31,498 nt of DNA, from NCBI GenBank assembly GCA_039188505.1, contig JBCCZC010000013.1, forward strand, positions 1-31,498, written 5' to 3'. Origin of the DNA: JBCCZC01 sp039188505. GTDB lineage: Bacteria > Pseudomonadota > Gammaproteobacteria > Xanthomonadales > SZUA-38. The notes beneath the pieces are model-generated. The model was not told where the DNA came from, did no database searches, and saw only the letters and a program-made list of their open reading frames with translations. Numbering within the stretch: the first letter of the stretch is position 1; each line of letters opens with the position of its first letter. Shown here one piece after another: positions 16,733 through 23,822 of the stretch. The position numbers and the translations under genes were made by a program.

Positions 16733-17116
16733 GTGGCCAGAGAGATCATCCATACCGACGACGCGCCTGCCGCCATCGGCACCTACTCGCAGGCGGTGAA
16801 GAGCAACGGGACCCTGTACCTGTCGGGACAGATCCCGCTGGACCCGAAGTCAATGACCCTCGTCGAAGGCGATTTCGCCGTGCAGTGTCACCAGGTTTTC
16901 GCCAACCTCGGCGCGGTGCTTGCCGCCGGCGGCGCGGGCTTCGCGGATGTCGCCAAGCTCAACATCTTTCTCACGGATCTGGGCAACTTCGCCGAGGTCA
17001 ATCGAATCATGGCGACCTATTTCGAAGAACCCTATCCGGCGCGCGCCGCGATCGGCGTCAAGGAGCTCCCCAAGGGCGCTATCGTCGAAATGGACGCGAT
17101 CGCCGTCGTCGACTGA
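16733..17116 (+). CDS. ridA: RidA family reactive enamine/imine deaminase
   Basis: A 127-residue cytoplasmic protein that hydrolyses reactive enamines and imines formed by PLP enzymes such as threonine dehydratase. Conserved family segments are visible: IGTYSQAV near the N-terminus, LYLSGQIPLDP (28-38), Arg104 in YPARAAIGV and Glu119 in VEMDAIAVV, the residues that hold the substrate carboxylate and activate water. The GTG at 16733 is chosen because GGGAG precedes it at good spacing and it gives the standard N-terminus; a longer frame starts at 16646 but adds an unrelated tail. The stop is immediately followed by the recG ATG. SpoT, a frequent upstream neighbour, is absent. Confidence 0.93.
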   Translation: MAREIIHTDDAPAAIGTYSQAVKSNGTLYLSGQIPLDPKSMTLVEGDFAVQCHQVFANLGAVLAAGGAGFADVAKLNIFLTDLGNFAEVNRIMATYFEEPYPARAAIGVKELPKGAIVEMDAIAVVD

Positions 17117-19171
17117 ATGACCGAGCTCGCGCCGGAGACGGCCATCACGGCGCTGCCCGGCGTCGGCCCGAAGATCGCGGAGAAGCTTGCCCAGCTCGGA
17201 CTCACGAGCTGCGCAGACGCGCTGTTCCATCTCCCGCTGCGCTACGAGGACCGCACCCGCGTCACGCCGATCGGCAGCCTGCGACCGGGCATGCGGGTGA
17301 TGGTTGCGGGCCAGGTGCTGTCGTCGGCGAGCGTTGGCCGCGCTCGACGCTCCCTGGTCGTGGCGCTCGGTGATGGCACGGGTCGCGTTACCCTCCGGTT
17401 CTTTCATTTCTATGCCAACCAGACCCGGATGCTGCGCCGCAAGCCGTATCTGGTTTGCTACGGCGAGGTCCGCCCGGGCTACGATGGGCTCGAGATGGTT
17501 CATCCGGAGTACACCGTTGCCGATCCCGACACGCCGGTGCCGGTCGAGGACCGACTCACACCGATCTACCCCGCCGGCGAGGGCGTCGGCCAGGCAATCC
17601 TTCGCCGCATCTCGAGCGCGGCTCTGGAGCAGGTCGGTGTCACCGAACTACTCGACGCGCCGGACGAGGACTGGACCCTTGCCGACGCCCTTCACTACGT
17701 CCATCGGCCGCCGCCGGAGGCGGATCTCAAGCAGCTGAGCGATGGGGAGCATCCCGCGCAGCAGCGCCTGGCGCTCGAGGAGCTGGTGGCCCACCGGATC
17801 AGCATGCTGTTCATGCGCGAACGCACGCGCAGCCGCCGCGCGCCGTCGCTGGCGACGGGGCCCGCGCTGGCGGCGGAGCTGATCGCCGCGCTGCCCTTCG
17901 AACTGACTGGCGCCCAGGGCCGCGTCGTTGACGAAATCGGTAACGATCTCGCGGGAGAAATGCCGATGCAGCGGCTGCTTCACGGCGACGTCGGCGCCGG
18001 GAAGACGGTGGTCGCCGCGATCGCCGTTGCCCAGGCGCTGGCCGCCGGACATCAGGCCGCCCTGACTGCTCCCACGGAGATCCTGGCCGAGCAGCATTAC
18101 CGCAGCCTCAGCACCTGGTTCGAACCGCTGGGCGTCGATGTCGTCTGGCTGACCGGACGGGTCAAGGGCCGGGAGCGCACCGCTGCCCTCGAGGCGCTGG
18201 CCGATGGCGCCGGCATTGCCGTCGGCACGCACGCACTCATGGAAGAGGCCGTTCGCTTCCGCTCCCTGGCGCTGGTCGTCATCGACGAGCAGCATCGCTT
18301 CGGCGTCCGCCAGCGCCTGCGACTTCGGGACAAGGGCCCCGGCGACAGCACGCCGCACCAGCTGATCATGAGCGCCACGCCAATTCCGCGGACCCTCGCG
18401 ATGACCGCCTACGCCGACCTTGAAGTCTCGGTCATCGACGAGCTGCCGCCAGGGCGAAAACCGATCGGCACGGTCGTGGTCAATGCCGATCGACGAAGCG
18501 AGGTGATCGAGCGCGTGGCCTTCGCACTCACCGAGGGGCGGCAGGTCTACTGGGTATGCACGCTGGTCGAGGAGTCCGACGTACTCCAGGCCGAGGCGGC
18601 GACGGATACGGCCGCGCAGCTCGAACACGAACTCGGTCACGCCGCGGTCGGGCTCGTCCACGGACGAATGAAGGGCGTGGAGAAGGACGAGGTCATGGGG
18701 CGCTTCAAAGCGGGGAAGCTCCGCCTGCTGGTAGCGACGACGGTCATCGAGGTGGGCGTCGATGTACCCAACGCCAGCCTGATGATCATCGAGAACGCCG
18801 AGCGCCTCGGCCTGTCCCAGCTGCACCAGCTCCGCGGCCGCGTCGGGCGCGGCACCGCCGAGAGCACCTGTCTGCTGCTGTACCGCGCGCCCCTGACGGA
18901 CACCGCGCGCCAGCGCCTCGAGGTCATGCGCGAGACGACCGACGGGTTCCGCATTGCGCAGCGTGATCTCGAGCTGCGCGGGCCGGGCGAGGTCCTCGGG
19001 ACGCGGCAGACGGGCGCGGTGCAGTTCAGGATCGCTGACCTTGCGCGGGACCAGCCGCTGCTGGCGCGGGTCGGCCCAGCGGCGCAGCGTATACTGAGCG
19101 ACTTTCCCGCACGGGCCGAGGAGCTCGTGCGACGCTGGGTCGGTGACCCGGAGCGTTTCGGCGGCGTCTGA
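17117..19171 (+). CDS. recG: ATP-dependent DNA helicase RecG
   Basis: A 684-residue double-strand DNA translocase that remodels stalled forks and branched recombination intermediates. An N-terminal wedge/OB domain (about 1-150, with PGVGPKIAEKLAQLG helix-hairpin-helix-like sequence at 14-28) precedes two helicase domains. Walker A is GDVGAGKTVVA (290-300). Other motifs include APTEILAEQHY, DEQHRFGVRQR, SATPIPRTLAM, ATTVIEVGVDVPNAS and QLRGRVGRG, all intact. Length is typical. The ATG follows the ridA stop with no gap, and this ridA-recG pairing is common in the class. Confidence 0.96.
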   Translation: MTELAPETAITALPGVGPKIAEKLAQLGLTSCADALFHLPLRYEDRTRVTPIGSLRPGMRVMVAGQVLSSASVGRARRSLVVALGDGTGRVTLRFFHFYANQTRMLRRKPYLVCYGEVRPGYDGLEMVHPEYTVADPDTPVPVEDRLTPIYPAGEGVGQAILRRISSAALEQVGVTELLDAPDEDWTLADALHYVHRPPPEADLKQLSDGEHPAQQRLALEELVAHRISMLFMRERTRSRRAPSLATGPALAAELIAALPFELTGAQGRVVDEIGNDLAGEMPMQRLLHGDVGAGKTVVAAIAVAQALAAGHQAALTAPTEILAEQHYRSLSTWFEPLGVDVVWLTGRVKGRERTAALEALADGAGIAVGTHALMEEAVRFRSLALVVIDEQHRFGVRQRLRLRDKGPGDSTPHQLIMSATPIPRTLAMTAYADLEVSVIDELPPGRKPIGTVVVNADRRSEVIERVAFALTEGRQVYWVCTLVEESDVLQAEAATDTAAQLEHELGHAAVGLVHGRMKGVEKDEVMGRFKAGKLRLLVATTVIEVGVDVPNASLMIIENAERLGLSQLHQLRGRVGRGTAESTCLLLYRAPLTDTARQRLEVMRETTDGFRIAQRDLELRGPGEVLGTRQTGAVQFRIADLARDQPLLARVGPAAQRILSDFPARAEELVRRWVGDPERFGGV

Positions 19172-19231
19172 AGCGTCTCACCATGACGGGAGGCGCGCTG
19201 GCAATGCCCGGGCCCGGAGAGTTCGTCGATT

Positions 19232-19255
19232 GCCGCAAGCTCGGCGACTTGCGGC
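19232..19255 (+). other. Hairpin in the recG-Popeye gap
   Basis: A perfect 8-bp inverted repeat GCCGCAAG (19232-19239) / CTTGCGGC (19248-19255) with an 8-base loop, 60 bases after recG. It has no T-run, so termination is doubtful; a protein-binding site is equally possible. Nothing else is recognised in 19172-19424. Confidence 0.4.
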
Positions 19256-19424
19256 GAGTACAGCGAGTTCATCGCCGGCGGTTGAGGTCGATCGAACGAG
19301 CCGTATGGCATGAGGCAGCGAGAGACCGGCGGCGTCACTTGATGAAGCTTTCCCATGTATCTGAAGCGAAGCCCAAGCCCATGACCCGGCTGACTAGATC
19401 GGCAACTGCAGCGAAGCTGAGGAC

Positions 19425-20096
19425 ATGTTCGGGCTGAGCCTGACCTACGGAGACCTGCTGGCGCACTTCGCCATGCTGCTCTTCTGCATCTCCTACCTGT
19501 TCCGGGACATCTTCTGGCTGCGCTTCTTCTCCATCATCGGCAGTACGGCCGAGATCGCCTTCTTCTACCTCGTCCCCGAGGAACCGATCTGGGTCTACAT
19601 CTTCTGGAACGGTGTGTTCGTCACGCTCAATGCGGGACACCTCATCCTGCTGGCGCGCGAACGGGTCACGCGACCGCTCACGGAAGAGGAATCAGAGTTG
19701 TCCGAGACCATCTTCCGGGGCATGACGCGCTTCGAATTCCTGAAGCTCCTGCGCCTGGCCCACTGGCGTTCGGTCCCGCCGGCAACCTGCCTGACGGTCC
19801 AGGGTGAGCGGGTCGCCGAGCTCCTCCTCATCTTCGACGGCACCGTCGACATCCTGAAGGGCGACGAGAAGGTCGCCGAGGTCAAGGCGGGTCAGTTCAT
19901 CGGTGAGATGAGCTTCGCGAGTGGCGAACCCGCGACCGCCACGGTGCGCTCGGCGACGCCATTGCGCTACATCTGCTGGTCACAGGAGGATCTGCGCAGC
20001 CTGCTACAACGGAATCGCGATCTGCAGATGGCGATGGAACAGGTCCTCAGCAAGGACGTGGTGAACAAGCTTTCGAAGTCGTTTTCACCGGCCTGA
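19425..20096 (+). CDS. Popeye-like membrane protein with cyclic-nucleotide-binding domain
   Basis: A 223-residue protein with three predicted membrane helices (about 10-27, 31-50 and 56-77), then a soluble cyclic-nucleotide-binding fold (about 95-200). This is the layout of Popeye (POPDC) proteins. A family-like linker ETIFRGMTRFEFLKLL leads into the beta-roll. The phosphate-binding-cassette region is FIGEMSFASGEPATATV (158-174): Gly-Glu is kept, but the Arg of classical CRP-type cassettes is not at the expected place. There is no DNA-binding domain. It may sense cAMP or another nucleotide at the membrane. The ATG follows GCTGAGGA. It stands alone between recG and the synthase gene. Confidence 0.75.
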   Translation: MFGLSLTYGDLLAHFAMLLFCISYLFRDIFWLRFFSIIGSTAEIAFFYLVPEEPIWVYIFWNGVFVTLNAGHLILLARERVTRPLTEEESELSETIFRGMTRFEFLKLLRLAHWRSVPPATCLTVQGERVAELLLIFDGTVDILKGDEKVAEVKAGQFIGEMSFASGEPATATVRSATPLRYICWSQEDLRSLLQRNRDLQMAMEQVLSKDVVNKLSKSFSPA

Positions 20097-20130
20097 CGGC
20101 CGATTCGGGGCACGGAACGGCGTGTTGCGG

Positions 20131-20136
20131 TACACT
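20131..20136 (+). promoter_or_regulatory. Candidate -10 element for the isoprenoid gene pair
   Basis: GGTACACT at 20129-20136, with the TACACT hexamer at 20131-20136, about 90 bases before the preferred start of the synthase gene. It has the same sequence as the egtB element. No strong -35 is seen. Confidence 0.3.
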
Positions 20137-20226
20137 TCCGCCCGGTTCGGCGGTCTCTTCACGGCATCGCAATCCGAACTGTCAACAATGAATCGACCTC
20201 GTGCGAAACCGCAGGAGCTGGGAACG

Positions 20227-21327
20227 ATGACGGCCAAGCTGGCCACGATGCAAGCAGAACTCGCGCTGCAGGACCGACTGCTTCCAGGCGTCTCGCGCAC
20301 CTTTGCGCTGACGATTCCGGAGCTGCCGGGCATGCTGCGCACGGCTGTGACGAACGCCTATCTGCTCTGCCGGATCGCCGACACCATCGAGGACGACCCG
20401 CGGCTCGATGTCGATCGCAAGACGGCCTTCCACGCGGACTTTGTTGCCGTCGTCGAAGGCGACCTCGAGGCAGCTGACCTCGTGCGACGTCTGGCGCCGG
20501 TGCTCGAAGGCAGTACGCCCCCGGAAGAGGTGGAGCTCGTGCGCGAGCTGCCGGCCATCATCCGCGTAACCGAGGCGCTGCCCGAGCTGTCGCGCCGGGC
20601 GCTGCGCCGCTGTATCCGCGTGATGTGCCAGGGCATGCCGGGCTTCCAGCGCGAGACCTCCGTCCGAGGACTGCCGTCGGTCGAGGACCTGGAGCGGTAC
20701 TGCTACTACGTGGCGGGCTGCGTCGGCGAGATGCTCACCGAGCTGTTCTGCGAGCACAACGGGCAGGTCTCGACGCGCCGGTCCGAGCTCATGCGCCTGG
20801 CCGTGTCCTTCGGCCAGGGCCTGCAGATGACGAACATTCTCAAGGATTTCTGGGAAGACCGGACCCGGGCGGCCTGCTGGCTGCCGCGCTCGGTCTTCGA
20901 GGCCGAGGGCATGGACCTCGCCGATGCGGAGGCGCCGCACAACCGTCAGCGCTTCTCCCAGGCGATGACCCGGCTCGTTGCCATCGCGCACGCGTGCCTG
21001 CGCGACGCGATCGACTACGTGAAGCTCATTCCACGGTCGGAGACCGGGATCCGGCGCTTCTGCCTCTGGGCCATCGGCCTCGCCGTGCTCACGTTGCGGA
21101 ACATCCGCAATCGGCCGGACTACATGACCGGCGCTGACGTGAAGGTCTCGCGGCGCATGCTCAAGGCCACCGTGCTGTCCGCCAACGCGGTCGCGCGGAG
21201 CAACTCCGGAGTCACCGCGTTGTTCGAGCTCGCCGCCGCCGGCCTGCCACTCGACGACGAGTACGTCGCCCGGCTGACCCGCGAGCTCGAGCGCGAGACG
21301 CTTCCCGCCGGGACCGTCGACGGCTGA
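20227..21327 (+). CDS. Squalene/phytoene synthase family protein
   Basis: About 366 residues of a trans-isoprenoid diphosphate head-to-head synthase. The first Asp-rich motif is DTIEDD (52-57) and the second lies in NILKDFWEDRTRAACWLP (203-220, D207 and D211). YCYYVAGCVGEMLTELF (158-174) is the central helix of the family. The pattern is nearer to squalene synthases than to phytoene synthases, but sequence alone does not settle product identity. No squalene-hopene cyclase or carotenoid desaturase is in the window. The ATG at 20227 is preferred because AGGAG (20213-20217) precedes it at good spacing; in-frame starts at 20122 and 20188 lack one. The isomerase gene begins six bases after its stop. 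Confidence 0.85.
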   Translation: MTAKLATMQAELALQDRLLPGVSRTFALTIPELPGMLRTAVTNAYLLCRIADTIEDDPRLDVDRKTAFHADFVAVVEGDLEAADLVRRLAPVLEGSTPPEEVELVRELPAIIRVTEALPELSRRALRRCIRVMCQGMPGFQRETSVRGLPSVEDLERYCYYVAGCVGEMLTELFCEHNGQVSTRRSELMRLAVSFGQGLQMTNILKDFWEDRTRAACWLPRSVFEAEGMDLADAEAPHNRQRFSQAMTRLVAIAHACLRDAIDYVKLIPRSETGIRRFCLWAIGLAVLTLRNIRNRPDYMTGADVKVSRRMLKATVLSANAVARSNSGVTALFELAAAGLPLDDEYVARLTRELERETLPAGTVDG

Positions 21328-21333
21328 CCTGCG

Positions 21334-21921
21334 ATGAGCACGGCCGTCGCCAATTCCCGGATCGTATCCTCGGAATCCGAGCAGCTGATCCTCGTCAACG
21401 CCCAGGACGAACCGATCGGGTTCGCCAGCAAGGGTGACGCCCACGACGGGGACGGCATCCTGCATCGGGCCTTCTCGCTCTTCATCTTCAACGACGACGG
21501 TGAGCTGCTCCTGCAGCAGCGCGCGGAAGGCAAGCGGCTCTGGGGGGGCTACTGGTCCAACAGCTGCTGCAGCCACCCGCGGGCGGGCGAACGCATGGAC
21601 GAGGCTGTCCATCGGCGCCTCGAGCAGGAGCTGGGCATGACCGCGCAGCTCGATTTTCTCTACAAGTTCGAGTATCAGGCGCAGTTCGGCGACCTCGGGT
21701 CCGAACACGAACTGTGCTGGGTCTACCTGGGCCGCACGCGGGATGAGGTGCGGGCCAACGAAACCGAGATCGCGAGCTGGCGCTACGTGGCTCCGGCCGA
21801 CCTCGACCGCGAGCTCGCTCAGCATCCGGAACGCTTTACGCCGTGGTTCAAGCTGGAATGGGCCCGGATTGCCGACGAGTTCCGCGACGCGCTCGATCGG
21901 CTCACGCGCCCAGCGGCCTGA
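21334..21921 (+). CDS. idi: Isopentenyl-diphosphate delta-isomerase, type I
   Basis: A 195-residue Nudix-fold isomerase that interconverts isopentenyl and dimethylallyl diphosphate. The active-site Cys is Cys79 in WSNSCCSHPRAGE, with HRAFS (44-48) and EHE (124-126) matching the metal and acid residues of E. coli Idi. The Nudix region AVHRRLEQELGM is clear. It follows the synthase by six bases, so the pair probably forms an operon that supplies precursors for a C30 or C40 isoprenoid. Its last 20 bases overlap the end of the convergent ATP-grasp gene. Confidence 0.93.
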   Translation: MSTAVANSRIVSSESEQLILVNAQDEPIGFASKGDAHDGDGILHRAFSLFIFNDDGELLLQQRAEGKRLWGGYWSNSCCSHPRAGERMDEAVHRRLEQELGMTAQLDFLYKFEYQAQFGDLGSEHELCWVYLGRTRDEVRANETEIASWRYVAPADLDRELAQHPERFTPWFKLEWARIADEFRDALDRLTRPAA

Positions 21922-22741
21922 CCCGCCCCGAAAGGTATCCTTCGATCCCCCGACCGACGTGGTGATAGGCGTCGATATGGCGCCCCAGCACCGGGCCACC
22001 GCCCATTGTGCGGTTGGCGTCGAAGACGAAGGTTCGCCCATCGTGAACCACGTAGTCGAAGCGACCGTAGTCGAGGCCGAGCCGCTCGCGCAGCTCGACC
22101 AGCTCGGGTGGCGGCTCGCAGGGGCCCGTGTCGCAGACCATGGTGCTGAACTTCACGATGTGCCGGCGGGACCCCAGACGCCCGGTCATCGACCGGTCGC
22201 CGAAGAAGAGCCAGTAGCGGACGAAGTAGAGACCGCCTTCGCGCTCGGGCAGAAATCGCTCGACGACCAGGTGACGGTTGCCCCAGATCTCACGGGGCAC
22301 CTGGTCGATGGCCGGGAACACCGGATAGCGGCGCGGGTCGACGAAGCGGGTGGTGGCCCAACCGCCGCCGCGGTCGACGCGCTCGCCGCGTTCCCGGCGA
22401 TCCATCTCCTCAGGTATGCCGCCGTAGTTGCCGGCGCTCTTGACGATCACCGGTCCATCCCAGCAGCTGCCGTCATCGAGGAGCTGGGTGCTGTAGCCCC
22501 GTCGCCGGATGTCGATCGCGTTGCCATTGATCACGAGCGGCCGTTCCGCAATCGCTGCGCGGAACGGCCCGGGTACCACGGTGAGGTCGACGTGGAGAAT
22601 GAGCGCATCGGCCTCGGGAATCCCGTGCGGCCCGACGTGCAGGCGCGTTTCGATTCCTCGGCGGCGCCACTCGAGCGCCATGGTGTGGAGCAGAAAATCG
22701 GTGTCCCGGCGATGCTGGACGATGACGACCGATGCGCCCAT
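21902..22741 (-). CDS. ATP-grasp domain protein
   Basis: A 279-residue protein with ATP-grasp features. An N-terminal Rossmann-like region (about 1-75: VVIVQHRRDTDFLL, HVGPHGIPEADALILHVDL) precedes the nucleotide-binding core. GPVIVKSAGNYGG (96-108) supplies the ATP lysine (Lys101). ERFLPE (161-166) is the hinge, and FVFDANRTMGG (238-248) has the Mg-binding Asp/Asn. Such proteins usually ligate a carboxylate to an amine through an acyl phosphate; the substrate is unknown. It is the last gene of the run that begins with the GspE-like ATPase. The ATG at 22741 lies four bases after the stop of its truncated paralogue, with GAGG upstream. It converges on idi. Confidence 0.72.
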   Translation of the reverse strand: MGASVVIVQHRRDTDFLLHTMALEWRRRGIETRLHVGPHGIPEADALILHVDLTVVPGPFRAAIAERPLVINGNAIDIRRRGYSTQLLDDGSCWDGPVIVKSAGNYGGIPEEMDRRERGERVDRGGGWATTRFVDPRRYPVFPAIDQVPREIWGNRHLVVERFLPEREGGLYFVRYWLFFGDRSMTGRLGSRRHIVKFSTMVCDTGPCEPPPELVELRERLGLDYGRFDYVVHDGRTFVFDANRTMGGGPVLGRHIDAYHHVGRGIEGYLSGRVRPLGA

Positions 22742-22745
22742 GACC

Positions 22746-23123
22746 TCAACCGCCCACCTGCCTGACGCCAACGGAGAGATAGCCCTCGACCGCGGCCAGC
22801 CCGGCCCGCCCGTTGCGATCCAGCTGGGGTTCGAGCCCGAGCGTTGCTTCAGTGGCCGGACTGCTCGTTGTCACTGGCGAGTGCGGCTTGTTCGATCGGC
22901 CGAATCCCCGGGCAGGCCCAACAGGCACGGCGCCGAACCCCTCTCGGTCGGACTCCCGCACAACGCTCAGGTCGACATGAACGATCCCCAAGTCAGCTGC
23001 AGGAACCTCGCCGGGGCCGACGTGCTGGGGCATGCGGATGCCGCGACGCCGCCATCCGTTCGTCATCGCATACGGCAGATCATCCGTGCTCGCATGGTTC
23101 TGGATGATGACCGAGCCCCGCAA
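22746..23123 (-). CDS. Small ATP-grasp paralogue lacking the ATP-binding core
   Basis: 125 residues. The first ~55 align with the N-terminus of the following ATP-grasp protein (WRRRGI, HVGP, HVDLSVV versus HVDLTVV). The last ~20 align with its C-terminus (EGYLS...VR..G). The ~185-residue ATP-binding core between them is replaced by about 45 unrelated residues. It is therefore a tandem duplicate with an internal deletion. It may be decayed or kept as a small partner. Favouring translation, a TTG start lies nine bases after the amidotransferase stop, with GAGGGG upstream, and its stop is four bases from the next ATG. The frame has no internal stop. Confidence 0.6.
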   Translation of the reverse strand: MRGSVIIQNHASTDDLPYAMTNGWRRRGIRMPQHVGPGEVPAADLGIVHVDLSVVRESDREGFGAVPVGPARGFGRSNKPHSPVTTSSPATEATLGLEPQLDRNGRAGLAAVEGYLSVGVRQVGG

Positions 23124-23132
23124 ATCCGCCCC

Positions 23133-23822
23133 TCAAGCCATGCTAAGCCTGCCGAAGCGGGCGAGCAGGTCCGGGCCCGCCGGCGTTTCCCGTACCGCTG
23201 CTGCCAGCGCCGCCGGGTCCTGGCCCTCGGAGCGCAGCTCCCCCGCAAGGACCTCGACGTAGCGGCGCGTGATGTCGGCATCGAACTCCGGGTGGTGCTG
23301 GACGCCCCAGCAGGCCGGCCCGAAGCGGAGGACGTGATGCGGATCCGCGGCCGTGGCGCCAAGGATGGCCGCTTCTGTCGGCGGGGTGAGAACGACCTCG
23401 CGGTGGGCGACCTGCACGGGTAGCTTGGGTCCGAACCCCTGGAGCAGGGCATCGCCATCCATCAACCTCAGCGTGGTCGTACCCGCCTGACGTCCGTGCG
23501 GATTGGGCCCAACGTCACCGCCGAGGGCGTGGGCGATCAGCTGGTGACCGAAGCAAACGCCCAGAACGGGTACGCGACCGATCGCGTCGCGGAGCCAGGG
23601 CAGCAGCGCCTCGGCCCAGGGTTCCCGGTGAGACACCATGGCGGGCGAGCCGGTGATCAGGAGACCGGAAAAGTCGTCCAGGGCGGGCGGCATGGTCGTG
23701 GCGTTGTGAACCTGGACCGGGCGGTCGATACCGCGGGTGAACCAGTGCTCGAAATCCCCGCGCGCCTCGCGGATCGCGGCCGGCGCGCAGCCGGTTTTCA
23801 GGATCAGCAGCCGACGCTTCAA
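23133..23822 (-). CDS. Class I glutamine amidotransferase
   Basis: A 229-residue stand-alone GATase1 that should hydrolyse glutamine to release ammonia. The triad is visible: Cys90 in GVCFGHQLIAHALGG, and His177 and Glu179 in WGVQHHPEF. LLITGSPAMVSHREPWAE (54-71) is the oxyanion-side strand typical of GuaA-like amidotransferases. The acceptor is unknown; the downstream ATP-grasp protein is a possible partner because ammonia transfer needs an activated acceptor, which is inference. The TTG start overlaps the stop of the GspE-like gene by four bases (TTGA), indicating translational coupling. Confidence 0.88.
   Translation of the reverse strand: MKRRLLILKTGCAPAAIREARGDFEHWFTRGIDRPVQVHNATTMPPALDDFSGLLITGSPAMVSHREPWAEALLPWLRDAIGRVPVLGVCFGHQLIAHALGGDVGPNPHGRQAGTTTLRLMDGDALLQGFGPKLPVQVAHREVVLTPPTEAAILGATAADPHHVLRFGPACWGVQHHPEFDADITRRYVEVLAGELRSEGQDPAALAAAVRETPAGPDLLARFGRLSMA

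Noticed and set aside
20182..22041. Very long minus-strand open frame (619 codons) opposite the synthase and idi genes
   Set aside because: It is antisense to two well-supported enzymes; the protein has no recognisable motif and its composition is what GC-rich antisense produces.
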